Source: Solimonas sp. K1W22B-7 (lineage in GTDB: Bacteria; Pseudomonadota; Gammaproteobacteria; Nevskiales; Nevskiaceae). From it: a stretch of 64,000 bases of DNA. Positions 1-9,545 of this stretch are shown in pieces (the stretch's first letter is position 1; the number at the start of each line of letters is the position of its first letter). The notes under the pieces were generated by a model. The model made no database searches, had not been told where the DNA came from, and saw only the letters and a list, made by a program, of their open reading frames with translations. The DNA lies in the NCBI RefSeq assembly GCF_003428335.1, contig NZ_CP031704.1, positions 2,976,001 to 3,040,000 on the forward strand. The letters are read 5' to 3'. The position numbers and the translations under genes are program-made.

Positions 1-3000
1 GGCCGATGGTGGTTTCAGCCGAATCCACGCGGCTGCCCAGATCCGCGATATCGCCCTCCGTGGTCGTCACGCGGCCATCGAGCGCCGCGACATCCGTCTC
101 GGTGGTGCCAACACGGGTATCGAGATCCGCAATATCAGTCGTGTGCTGACCGATGGTCGTCTCCGCCGAGCTGACGCGACCGTCGAGCGTAGTGATGTTG
201 CCCTCGGCAGTCGTCACACGCCCGCCGAGCGAGGTGACGTCAGTCTGTAAACCACTGATGTCGGTCTCGGCACCGTCCAGGCGGGTATCGAGTCCAGCGA
301 TGTCCGTGGTGTGCTGGCCGATGGTGGTTTCAGCCGAGCTGACGCGGCCATCCAGGGCGGTAATGTTCGCGGAGTTGGTGGCAATACCGCCCTCGGCGGT
401 GGTGACACGGGTGTCTAGGCCGGCGATGTCGCTGCTGTTCTGGGCAACGTCCTGGTTGGTGCTGAAGAGCTGGCCAGCGTTGACGGCATCGGTGCTGCCC
501 GCGGCGAGCGTGCCCGCAGCCAGGTTGGTGACGCGGGTTGCGCCGCTGGCACCCTGCAGGCTGATGGTGTCGCGGCTGGCATCGTCGTAGTTCACACCGA
601 GCGTGCTGCCGGCAGCGGCCAGCGCCTCCAGGGCCTCCACCGCGCCATCGACGTTGTTGTAATCCGTGCCGGCGACGTTGTAGGTAGGACCGGCGATGCT
701 GCCGTCGGGATTCACAGCCGCGCCGCCGCCCAGGGCCGCGGTGAGGCTGCTGGCGTTGCCGGAAATGCGGGTTTCGGAGGCACCCAGGCGGGTGTCGAGC
801 GTCAGGAGGGTGGCGCTGTGCTGGCCGATCGTCGTCTCGGCCGAGCTGACGCGGCTGCCGAGCGAGCTGATGTTGCCCTCGGCCGATCCCAGGCGCGTGT
901 CGAGGCCGGCGATATCGGTCGTGTGCTGGGCGATGGTGGTCTCGGCAGAGCTGACGCGACCACCGAGCGAGGTGACGTCGGTCTCAGTCGTATCCAGGCG
1001 GGTGTCCAGGCCGGCGATATCAGTGCTGTGCTGACCAATCGTGGTTTCAGCAGAGCTGACGCGACCGTCCAGCGCGGTGATGTTGCCCTCGGCGCTCGTC
1101 ACACGGCCACCGAGCGAGGTGACGTCGCCCTGCAGGCCACCGATGTCCGTCTCGGCCGTATCCACGCGGGTATCGAGATCTACGATATCCGCCGTGTTCT
1201 GCACGATCACGGTCTCCGCGGCGCTGACGCGACCGCCGAGAGAACTGACGTCGGTCTGCAGGCCACCGATGTCGGTGCTGTGCTGACCGATGGTGGTCTC
1301 AGCGGAGCTGACGCGACCGTCCAGAGTGGTGATGTTGTTCTCGGCCGTCGTCACGCGACCACCGAGCGAGGTGACGTCGGTCTCCGTTGTATCCAGGCGG
1401 GTGTCGAGGCCGGCGATATCAGTGCTGTGCTGACCGATGGTGGTCTCAGCCGAGCTGACGCGACCATCCAGGGCGGTGATGTTGCCCTCGGCGCTCGTCA
1501 CGCGGCCTCCGAGCGAGGTGACGTCGGTCTGCAGGCCACCGATGTCGGTCTCGGCCGTATCCAGGCGAGTGTCGAGGCCGGCGATGTCGGTCGTGTGCTG
1601 GCCGATGGTCGTCTCGGCGGAGCTGACGCGGCCGTCCAGGGCGGTGATGTTGCCCTCAGCGGTCACTACGCGGTCACCGAGCGAGGTGACGTCGGTTTCC
1701 GTTGTATCCAGGCGAGTGTCGAGGCCGGCGATGTCGGTCGTGTGCTGGCCGATGGTCGTCTCGGCGGAGCTTACGCGGCCGTCCAGGGCGGTGATGTTGC
1801 CCTCGGCGGTCGTTACGCGGCCACCGAGCGAAGTGACGTCGCCTTGCAGGTCGCCGATATCAGTCTCGGCCGTATCGAGGCGGGTATCGAGACCCGCGAT
1901 GTCGGTGGTGTGCTGGCCGAGGGTGGTCTCGGCAGAGCTGACACGGCCATCGAGATCACCGATGTCGCTTTCGGCGGTCGTTACGCGACCGTCCAGAGAA
2001 GTCACATCCGTCTGCAGGTCACCGATGTCGGTCTCTGCCGTATCCAGGCGGGTGTCGAGGCCGGCAATGTCAGTGGTGTGCTGACCGATGGTGGTCTCGG
2101 CGGAGCTGACGCGGCCATCGAGATCGCCGATGTCGCTTTCGGCGGTCGTTACGCGACCGTCGAGAGAGGTCACGTCGGTCTGCAGACCACCGATGTCGGT
2201 CTCTGCCGTATCCAGGCGAGTATCAAGACCCGCGATGTCGGTCGTGTGCTGCCCGATGGTGGTTTCAGCGGAATCGACGCGGCCGTCCAGGACGGTGATG
2301 TCACCCTCGGCGGTCGTTATGCGGCCACCGATCGAGGTGACGTCGGCCTGCAAGCTACCGATGTCGGTCTCGGCCGCATCCAGGCGAGTATCGAGACCAG
2401 CGATGTCCGTGGTGTGCTGGCCGATGGTGCCTTCAGCCGAGGTGACGCGGCCATCGAGATCAGTGATGCCGCTCTCGGCAGCGGTCACCCGGCCGCCCAG
2501 GCTGGAAATGTCAGCAGTGTTCTGCGCGACATCCTGGTTGGTGGCGAAGAGCTGACTACCGTTGACCGCATCGGTGCTGGCGCTAGTGACCGCGCCATCC
2601 GCCAGGTTGGTGATGCGGGTTGCGCCGCTGGCGCCTTGCAGGGTGACGGTGTCGCGGCTGGCATCGTCATAAGCCACGCCCAGGGTGCTGCCGGTGCTCG
2701 CAAGGGCCTCTACAGCGTCGATCGCTGCGCCGACATTGCTGTAGTCCGTGCCCGCCACGTTGTAGGTCGGGGCCACGAAGCTGCCGTCCGCATTCACAGC
2801 CGCACCGCCGCCGAGCGAGCTGCTCAGCGTCAGGCTCAGGCCGCGCAGCTGGCTGCCGTTGACCGCGTCCGTGCTGCCCGCGGAGAGAGAGCCGGCGCCC
2901 ACATTCACGATACGACGCTGGTTGGTGGAAGAACCCACCGATACCGTGTTTGCCGTGTCGGCCACCGAACCGCTGCCGAGCGCGACGCTGTTCGCGGCGG

Positions 3001-6000
3001 TAGCGCTTGCATTGGTGCCGAACGCAATTGCGTCGATGCCGGCAGCCTGCACGCTCGCGCTGCGGCCGATGGCGATGCCGTTGGTCGCGCCCGCCGCCAC
3101 CTGGGTGACGACATCGTCGAGACCCACATCCGAATTACCGAGGGCCAGCGAATAATCTGCCTCGGCCGTGGCGTTCGTGCCGAAGGCCGCGCTGGACTGG
3201 CCGCCAGCAAAGTTGCGGGTGCCCACTGCCACGCTGTCGGTGCCCGAGGCGATATTGCCGTCGCCCACCGCCGTGCTGGCGTTGCCAGTGGCCTGATTGT
3301 TGTAGCCAAGTGCGCTGGCGTTGCCTGCGCTCGCTCTATTGGTACGGCCCACGGCCGTGGCGTTGGTGGCGCTCGCCTCGTTGCTGACGCCGACCGCGCT
3401 GGCGGCGAAGCCGCTCGCGGAGTTGTTATCGCCCAGCGCGACTGCTGCGGTCTGACTGGCCGTGTTGCCGCTGCCAACGGCGGTGCTGCGCGTCGCGCTG
3501 GCCGTGTTGCCGCTACCGCAGATCAACGAATCCGCACCGCCGGTGCCCACCGAGCACAAGCCGTCGACACCGGCGATGGCCGCTTCAAGTTGCGCCACGT
3601 TCACCGCATCCGTGTCTTCCGCGCCGGCCGTGACGTTCACGATACGACGCTGGTTGGTGGAAGAACCCACCGATACGGTGTTGGCCACGTCGGCCACCGA
3701 GCCCTGGCCCAGCGCGACACTGCCCGCGGCCGTCGCCGAAGCATTGGTACCCAGGGCGATTGCATCCACACCGGCTGCTGCGACCGATGCATTGCGGCCG
3801 ATGGCGATACCATTGGTCGCGCCGGCAGCAACGGTGGCGCCGGCTTCGCTGTCGAGCGACGAGCCGAGAACGATGGAATGGTCGGCGTTGGCGTTGCTGT
3901 TTGCACCGAGCGCAACGCTGTAGTCTCCCTGGGCAACATTTTCGTAACCGAAAGCGTTGCTGGCTTCACCCACAGCATAGTTCCCGGCTCCGAAGGCATT
4001 GCTTGCATCACCTTCGGAATAGTTGGCAGAGCCGAACGCGCTGCTGCCATGACCCTCGGCGGTGTTGGCGTCACCGAAGGCCGCGGCAAAGTCTCCGATC
4101 GTAGTGTTGCTGCCTCCGAACGCACTGCCGCCTCTGCCTTCCACGGTGTTGAAACCACCCACCGCGCTGCCCAGTTCGACCGCGGAACTGTTGACCCCGA
4201 TCGCCGTGGACCGCGTGCCGTCGGCCCGCGCGTACGCCCCGATCGCCGTGGCATCCTCGCCCGTGGCGCCCACGCCGGCCCTATGGCCGATGGCGATGCC
4301 ATGGGTGGCGCCAGCCGCGACGCTCGCGCCATTGGCTGCGGCTTGAGCGTTGCCGATGGCCACCGAGTCCTCGGCGGCGGCATTGCTGTGGGTTCCGATC
4401 GCTGTGCTGCGCAGGCCGCTGGAGATGCTGGCGGAACCCATGGCGATCGAATTGACTCCGGATACCGAGGCGCTTTGGCCCAGGGCAATGGAATTGACAC
4501 CCGTCGCCGCCACCGCCGCGTTGCTGCCGATGGCGATGCCATTGGTGGCACCCGCGACGACGCGGGCGCCGCCAGCCGCGGTGTCCGCGTTGCCGATGGC
4601 CAGCGAGTAATCCGCGGCAGCCTGGCTGTTCGAGCCGACGGCGGTGCCACGGAGGCCCGAAGCCGTGTTGGCGGAGCCCAATGCGGAAGAGTTCTCCCCA
4701 CTGGCGACGTTGTCCAGGCCGAATGCGATGGAGGAATCCGCCTGCGCGGCGTTCCGCGAACCGATGGCGATGGCATCAAGCCCGGTCACCGTCGCGTCTC
4801 CGGTGCTCGGGTCGATCTCGACCAAGCCCGCAGTGTTGTAGCGACCGATGGCGATGGCGCCTTCGCCGAAAACGGTTGTTCTGCTGCCGATCGCGATGCC
4901 TCCAACGGCGGTATCGCGGACGACTGCGCCAAATCCACCATAGGCTTCGCCCGAGTGCACGCCGATTGCCAGCGAGCGGTCCGCCAGGGCGTTGCTGTTG
5001 TTGCCGACGGCCACGCTGGCGGTTCCAGCGGCCGAGGTGTAGAGGCCGAGAGCGGAGCTGGAGGTGCCGCCGGCAGAACTCCCGAGGCCGAAAACGGTGC
5101 TGTTGATACCGGACGCCGTATTCCCGTAGCCGACTGCGGCGCTGAAGTTGCCGGAAGATGTGTTGTGGAGGCCAAGAGCGGCGCTGTAAGCACCGGTGGC
5201 ATCGTTCTGGTAGCCCACAGCACTGGCTCCGCTACCGCTGGCAACGTTGGCGTTACCCAGCGCACTGGCGACGGCGGCGGTGGCTTGTGAGTTGAAGCCG
5301 ACGGCAACGCTTCCGTCGCCACTGGCCAGATTGGTGTTACCCAGTGCGGTGCTGTTGGCACCCGTCGCCTGGCTGAGCACACCCACGGCCGTTGCACGGT
5401 TGTTCGAGGCCACGGTGGCCGAACCGATGGCCATGCCGTTGGTGCCCGCCGCTGTCACGCTGGCATTGCGGCCGATGGCGATGCCGTTGGTGGCACCGGC
5501 TGCGACCGTGGTACCAGCCTCGGTATCCAGCGCCGTGCCGATGACGATGGAGTGGTCGGCGTTGGCGTTGGCGTTGGCGCCCAGCGCGGTGCTATAAGCG
5601 CCGCTCGCGGAGTTCCGATGGCCGAAAGCGCTGCTGGCAAGGCCGTCGGCGTCGTTGTAGTTGCCCATGGCACTGCTGTCGGCCCCGCCGGCAAAATTGG
5701 AGTACCCGACGGCGCTGCTTTGGGCCCCGCTGGCGGAATTGTCGGCTCCGATGGCGTTGCTGCGGTCACCGCCAGAGTCGTTGTTCCGGCCTATCGCGAC
5801 GGCGTCATCCACCGTCGCCTCGTTGTGGTTACCGATGGCCATGCTGCCCGTGCCGGAGGCTTCGTTGTAAAAACCAATCGCAACGCTTTCATCGCCCGCG
5901 GCATCGTTGCCGGCGCCGAGGGCAACGGCATCTTCCCCATCCGCGTTGTTGTTGCCGCCGATGGCAATACTGCCGTCGGCGGTGGCGTAGTTGTCAATGC

Positions 6001-9000
6001 CCATGGCGGTGGCGTTACTGCCCGTGGCGTCGTTGAAGCTGCCAACGGCAACGCTTTGGGAGCCACTGGCTTCGTTGAAATGCCCGATCGCCGTGGCTTC
6101 CTCCGCCGTCGCGAAGTTGTAGACGCCGACGGCAGTGGTGTCTTCTGCCGTGGCCTGGTTCTGGTCTCCGACGGCGGTGCTGCTTGCGCCCGAGGCACGG
6201 TTGTCGTTGCCAAACGCGCTGCTGCCGATATTGGTTGCCTGGCTGAGCACACCCACGGCGGTTGCACGATCGCTCGACGCCACGGTGGCTGAACCAATGG
6301 CCATGGCGTTGACGCCCGTCGCCGCCACCGCCGCACCGCGGCCGATGGCGATGCCGTTGGTAGCACCGGCGGCGACGCGTGCGCCATTGCCCGCCACATC
6401 GGCACCGCCGATAGCCAGCGAGTCCTGTGCTGCTGCCGTGCTGTTCGCACCGACGGCGGTACCGCGCAGGCCGCTGGCGGTGTTGCCGTTGCCCAGCGCG
6501 CTGCTGGCGACGCCGGAAGCCGTGCTGCCCACGCCGACAGCCGTGGCCGACGCCGCCGAAGTGGTGGCGTTGGTGCCAAGGCTGACGGCATTGGTGGCAT
6601 TGGCGGCGACGGAGGCATTGCGGCCGATGGCAACGCCGTAGGTGGCGCCGGCGCCGACGCGTGCGCCGGAGGTTGCGGCGTCCGCATTGCCGATGGCCAG
6701 TGAGTCCTGCCCCGCAGCGGAACTGAAAGTGCCGATCGCCGAGCTGCGCAGGCCGCTGGCGGCGCTGCTGGTGCCCAGGGCCATCGCGTTGACCCCGGTC
6801 GCCGCCACCGCCGCATTGCGACCGATGGCGATGCCGTTGGTGGCGCCGGCGGCGATGCGCGCGCCGGTGGCCGCGGTGTCGGAGTTGCCGATGGCCAGCG
6901 AGAAATCCGCGGCCGCCTGGCTGTTGGAGCCCAGGGCCGAACTGCTCCCACCCGAGGCGGTGTTGGTGAAGCCCAGCGCCGAAGAGTTCACCCCGTTGGC
7001 GACATTGCGCGCGCCCACCGCGCTGGCGCCGGCGGCAGAAGCGGTATTGTCGCTGCCCAATGCACTGGTTACGGTTGCCGTGGCAGAGTTGGAATAGCCT
7101 ACGGCCACGCTCTGGTTCCCCGAGGCGGCGGCATCTCTGCCAATGGCCGTCGCATCGGTCCCGGCCGCCGCCACGTTGGCGTTTTGGCCGATAGCGACGC
7201 TGCCGCCAGCGGAAGCCCGGGTGAAGGCGCCCAGCGCGACAGCGTTGGTGGCATTGTCTGCCACGGCGGCATCGGCACCGAGAGCGACGCTGTTGGTGGC
7301 GCCGGTGCCGACGCGCGCGCCGTTGGCCGCGCTGCCCGCGTTGCCGATGGCCACCGCGTTCTGGGCCGCGGCATTGCTGAAGGTGCCGATCGCCGTGCTG
7401 CGGATGCCGCTGGCGGTGGCGCTGGAACCCATTGCGATCGAGTTGACCCCGGATACCGCGGCGCTGGTGCCCATGGCGATCGAATTGACGCCGGCGGCCG
7501 CGACACTGGCATTGCGGCCGATGGCGACGCCGTTGGTGGCGCCGGCCGCGACCGTGGTGCCGGCCTCGGTATCCAGCGCCGTGCCGAGGGCGATGGAGTG
7601 ATCGGCATTGGCATTGGCATTGGCACCGAGCGCGGCACTGTATGCCCCCGCTGCCTGGTTGCCATAGCCCAGCGCGCTGCTCCGCTCGCCGCTGGAAACG
7701 TTGTCATGTCCCATTGCCGAACTGCGGAGGCCGCTGGCGTTGTTCTCGTAGCCGAAGGCGCTGCTGGAGACACCGCTGGCGTCGTTTTCGTTGCCGAACG
7801 CGCTGCTGTTCGATCCGCTCGCGTCGTTGTCACGGCCGAAGGCGCTGCTCTCCTCGCCGTTCGCCGTATTGCCAATACCGATGGCGATATCGCTGTCCAA
7901 GTCAGCGAGATTGTCCAAACCCCAGGCGAGACTCGATTCGCCGTAGGCCCTGTTGCGCAGGCCTAGCGCGATGCTGGCATCGCCGTAGGCACCGTTGTCC
8001 GTGCCGAAGGCAATGGCGTACTGCCCGGATATGACTATCGATCCCGTTTCCGGGTCAGTAACAGGCTCCCCCGTTTCCGGGTCATACACGTAGTAGCCCG
8101 CCACATTCCGCTGGCCGATGGCGATGGCGCCTTCATCGAATGCCAACGTCTCGGTGCCAAGAGCAATGGAACGTTCACCGCCCGCAGCCGCCAGGCCGCC
8201 GATCGCGATACTCCCCACTCCCCCGGCGAGCGCACCGATCAGGAAGCCACCATAGCCATCCGGCGCATAGGCCATGCCGATTGCCAGCGAGCGGTCCGCA
8301 TAGGCGATGCTGCCGCTACCCAGAGCTGTACTGTAGTCTCCCTCGGCGGAATTCCTGTGGCCGAAAGCGGAACTTGCCAGACCACCGGCGTCATTCGAGT
8401 AGCCAAAGGCCGAACTGTCTTCACCGAAGGCGTCGTTGCGATTGCCGACGGCGGAGCCGCCCAGAGCCTCGACCTCATTGAAGTACCCGAGGGCTGTACC
8501 CTGGCCGCCGGAAGCCCCGCTGCCGCTGCCCACCGCCGTGCTGTCGGTGCCGCTGGCAAGCGAGTTGACGCCGATGGCAGTGCCACGGGCAGCAGAGACC
8601 TCCGCGTTGCTGCCGATGGCGATGCCGTTAGCGCCTGCAGCAGTCGTGCGCGCGCCCGAAGCAGCGACATCGGCGTTGCCGATCGCCACCGAGTACGCAC
8701 CGACCGCGGTGCTGCGGCTGCCAATCGCCAGGCTGCGGTTGGCAGTGGCAGTACTGTCATAGCCGATGGCCGCACTGAATGTCCCGCTCGCAGCACTGTC
8801 GTCGCCAACGGCGAGGCTGCTCGTGGCGGTGGCCAGGCTGGCATGGCCGACCGCGGTGCTGTTGGCTCCGTTCGCGCGGTTGGCATCGCCCACCGCAGTG
8901 CTGCTGGCTCCGGAGGCGATGTTGCTCGTACCCAGCGCGGTGGCGCGGCTGTTGGTGGCTTGGCTGTCCGCGCCGAAGGCGTTGCTGAACTGTCCGGTGG

Positions 9001-9337
9001 CATCGCTGAACGCGCCAACCGCGGTGCTGTCCCCGCCGCTGGCGACGTTACCGATGCCGCAGGCCAGGGAATTGACGGCCGAGCCGTTGCTGCCGCCATT
9101 GTTGTTGGAATCGTTGAGCCGGCACTCCTCGGCCAGGGCCGGAGGCGCATAGCCCATCAGCGGGAATGCCAGTTGCAGCGCCAACGCCCAGGCGCCGAGC
9201 CGTACGATGGTAGACCGCGATACGGGCGTCGCACCGATGGTTCCGCTGCCGCCACCACCATGATTGCGGGCCAGTTCCGAGGCCACGACCAGGCAGTTGA
9301 GCGCGCGGCTCCAGATGATCTTGTGGATGTGGTTCAT
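1..9337 (-). CDS. Giant trimeric autotransporter adhesin (YadA/Hia-like), C-terminus beyond window
   Basis: The minus-strand frame is open from the ATG at 9337 to the window edge, giving 3112 residues with the end missing. It starts with an extended signal peptide region (MNHIHKIIWSRALN...) and a hydrophobic stretch ending near ALAEE, as in type Vc secretion. Residues about 80-2150 are dozens of 14-residue head repeats of the pattern AxGxxSxAxG, broken by neck segments such as NTVSVGSSTNQRRIV near residues 1890 and 2140. Two FGG/GIN-like modules (about 2150-2285 and 2850-2970) precede stalks of heptad coiled coil. The missing part should hold the trimeric barrel anchor. GGGGG lies upstream of the ATG. 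The family binds host or abiotic surfaces and promotes autoaggregation; the ligand is unknown. Identity is secure, length beyond the window is not known. Confidence 0.95.
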   Translation of the reverse strand, partial: MNHIHKIIWSRALNCLVVASELARNHGGGGSGTIGATPVSRSTIVRLGAWALALQLAFPLMGYAPPALAEECRLNDSNNNGGSNGSAVNSLACGIGNVASGGDSTAVGAFSDATGQFSNAFGADSQATNSRATALGTSNIASGASSTAVGDANRANGANSTAVGHASLATATSSLAVGDDSAASGTFSAAIGYDSTATANRSLAIGSRSTAVGAYSVAIGNADVAASGARTTAAGANGIAIGSNAEVSAARGTAIGVNSLASGTDSTAVGSGSGASGGQGTALGYFNEVEALGGSAVGNRNDAFGEDSSAFGYSNDAGGLASSAFGHRNSAEGDYSTALGSGSIAYADRSLAIGMAYAPDGYGGFLIGALAGGVGSIAIGGLAAAGGERSIALGTETLAFDEGAIAIGQRNVAGYYVYDPETGEPVTDPETGSIVISGQYAIAFGTDNGAYGDASIALGLRNRAYGESSLAWGLDNLADLDSDIAIGIGNTANGEESSAFGRDNDASGSNSSAFGNENDASGVSSSAFGYENNASGLRSSAMGHDNVSSGERSSALGYGNQAAGAYSAALGANANANADHSIALGTALDTEAGTTVAAGATNGVAIGRNASVAAAGVNSIAMGTSAAVSGVNSIAMGSSATASGIRSTAIGTFSNAAAQNAVAIGNAGSAANGARVGTGATNSVALGADAAVADNATNAVALGAFTRASAGGSVAIGQNANVAAAGTDATAIGRDAAASGNQSVAVGYSNSATATVTSALGSDNTASAAGASAVGARNVANGVNSSALGFTNTASGGSSSALGSNSQAAADFSLAIGNSDTAATGARIAAGATNGIAIGRNAAVAATGVNAMALGTSSAASGLRSSAIGTFSSAAGQDSLAIGNADAATSGARVGAGATYGVAIGRNASVAANATNAVSLGTNATTSAASATAVGVGSTASGVASSALGNGNTASGLRGTAVGANSTAAAQDSLAIGGADVAGNGARVAAGATNGIAIGRGAAVAATGVNAMAIGSATVASSDRATAVGVLSQATNIGSSAFGNDNRASGASSTAVGDQNQATAEDTTAVGVYNFATAEEATAIGHFNEASGSQSVAVGSFNDATGSNATAMGIDNYATADGSIAIGGNNNADGEDAVALGAGNDAAGDESVAIGFYNEASGTGSMAIGNHNEATVDDAVAIGRNNDSGGDRSNAIGADNSASGAQSSAVGYSNFAGGADSSAMGNYNDADGLASSAFGHRNSASGAYSTALGANANANADHSIVIGTALDTEAGTTVAAGATNGIAIGRNASVTAAGTNGMAIGSATVASNNRATAVGVLSQATGANSTALGNTNLASGDGSVAVGFNSQATAAVASALGNANVASGSGASAVGYQNDATGAYSAALGLHNTSSGNFSAAVGYGNTASGINSTVFGLGSSAGGTSSSALGLYTSAAGTASVAVGNNSNALADRSLAIGVHSGEAYGGFGAVVRDTAVGGIAIGSRTTVFGEGAIAIGRYNTAGLVEIDPSTGDATVTGLDAIAIGSRNAAQADSSIAFGLDNVASGENSSALGSANTASGLRGTAVGSNSQAAADYSLAIGNADTAAGGARVVAGATNGIAIGSNAAVAATGVNSIALGQSASVSGVNSIAMGSASISSGLRSTAIGTHSNAAAEDSVAIGNAQAAANGASVAAGATHGIAIGHRAGVGATGEDATAIGAYARADGTRSTAIGVNSSAVELGSAVGGFNTVEGRGGSAFGGSNTTIGDFAAAFGDANTAEGHGSSAFGSANYSEGDASNAFGAGNYAVGEASNAFGYENVAQGDYSVALGANSNANADHSIVLGSSLDSEAGATVAAGATNGIAIGRNASVAAAGVDAIALGTNASATAAGSVALGQGSVADVANTVSVGSSTNQRRIVNVTAGAEDTDAVNVAQLEAAIAGVDGLCSVGTGGADSLICGSGNTASATRSTAVGSGNTASQTAAVALGDNNSASGFAASAVGVSNEASATNATAVGRTNRASAGNASALGYNNQATGNASTAVGDGNIASGTDSVAVGTRNFAGGQSSAAFGTNATAEADYSLALGNSDVGLDDVVTQVAAGATNGIAIGRSASVQAAGIDAIAFGTNASATAANSVALGSGSVADTANTVSVGSSTNQRRIVNVGAGSLSAGSTDAVNGSQLRGLSLTLSSSLGGGAAVNADGSFVAPTYNVAGTDYSNVGAAIDAVEALASTGSTLGVAYDDASRDTVTLQGASGATRITNLADGAVTSASTDAVNGSQLFATNQDVAQNTADISSLGGRVTAAESGITDLDGRVTSAEGTIGQHTTDIAGLDTRLDAAETDIGSLQADVTSIGGRITTAEGDITVLDGRVDSAETTIGQHTTDIAGLDTRLDTAETDIGGLQTDVTSLDGRVTTAESDIGDLDGRVSSAETTIGQHTTDIAGLDTRLDTAETDIGDLQTDVTSLDGRVTTAESDIGDLDGRVSSAETTLGQHTTDIAGLDTRLDTAETDIGDLQGDVTSLGGRVTTAEGNITALDGRVSSAETTIGQHTTDIAGLDTRLDTTETDVTSLGDRVVTAEGNITALDGRVSSAETTIGQHTTDIAGLDTRLDTAETDIGGLQTDVTSLGGRVTSAEGNITALDGRVSSAETTIGQHSTDIAGLDTRLDTTETDVTSLGGRVTTAENNITTLDGRVSSAETTIGQHSTDIGGLQTDVSSLGGRVSAAETVIVQNTADIVDLDTRVDTAETDIGGLQGDVTSLGGRVTSAEGNITALDGRVSSAETTIGQHSTDIAGLDTRLDTTETDVTSLGGRVSSAETTIAQHTTDIAGLDTRLGSAEGNISSLGSRVSSAETTIGQHSATLLTLDTRLGASETRISGNASSLTAALGGGAAVNPDGSIAGPTYNVAGTDYNNVDGAVEALEALAAAGSTLGVNYDDASRDTISLQGASGATRVTNLAAGTLAAGSTDAVNAGQLFSTNQDVAQNSSDIAGLDTRVTTAEGGIATNSANITALDGRVSSAETTIGQHTTDIAGLDTRLDGAETDISGLQTDVTSLGGRVTTAEGNITTLDGRVSSAETTIGQHTTDIADLDTRVGTTETDVAALDGRVTTTEGDIADLGSRVDSAETTIG
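430..790 (-). repeat. Second copy of the adhesin FGG/GIN-like module
   Basis: This block encodes YNVAGTDYxNV, a following linker, DTxxLQGASGATRxTNLA and a neck-type run into NQDVAQN. A closely similar block lies at about 2490-2860. The two copies flank the main stalk array, so module plus stalk looks duplicated as a unit. In trimeric autotransporters such modules join beta-rich segments to coiled coils. Confidence 0.75.
800..2490 (-). repeat. Tandem 168-bp (56-residue) coiled-coil stalk repeats in the adhesin
   Basis: The motif TIGQHTTDIAGLDTRL recurs roughly every 168-170 bases (for example near 1741, 1909, 2078, 2246 and 2416), with some shorter spacings of about 140-150 bases. Each full unit is eight heptads: TIGQHTT, DIAGLDT, RLDTAET, DIGGLQT, DVTSLDG, RVTTAES, DIGDLDG, RVSSAET. 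The hydrophobic I/L/V positions give a left-handed trimeric coiled coil. More copies continue from about 430 to the left edge. High DNA identity between units makes length change by recombination likely; this is inference. Confidence 0.88.
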
Positions 9338-9391
9338 TGTGACCCCCTATGATTTGTCTAGTGGGTGTCAGCTTCCGCTTCCGCACGCGAC

Positions 9392-9429
9392 CGCGGTATC
9401 CGTGAGTAGTCCTAGTACTTTGGTCGTAG
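9392..9429 (-). promoter_or_regulatory. Shared 38-bp promoter element, copy A (upstream of the adhesin)
   Basis: This 38-base stretch aligns without gaps to 12779-12816 with 30 identities. Conserved blocks are CGCGGTATCCG at the promoter-proximal end and TTGGTCGTAG at the distal end (plus-strand reading). The distal part is an imperfect version of the palindrome that is perfect in copy B. It ends 55 bases before the adhesin ATG. A regulator site overlapping the -35 region, with the conserved GGATAC block near -10, is the simplest reading. The regulator is not identified. Confidence 0.6.
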
Positions 9430-9545
9430 ACCTTGAGCAGAGCAGCGGGATGTCGGGCCGAAACGCGGGCGCGACGACGTTGCCGGACGATTGCCGACGC
9501 AACGCGTGATGCATGAGAAACGGTGCGCGCGGCTGAGGCGCGGGT

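Noticed and set aside
800..2490. Regular direct repeats that could look like a CRISPR or minisatellite array
   Set aside because: They are in-frame 56-residue coding repeats of the adhesin stalk, with no spacers and no cas genes nearby.
818..5290. A 1490-codon plus-strand open frame opposite the adhesin
   Set aside because: It is the antisense shadow of the repetitive adhesin gene. Its translation is a low-complexity string repeating the same units, it lacks a recognisable domain or ribosome site, and the minus strand encodes a clear ESPR, signal peptide and head repeats.
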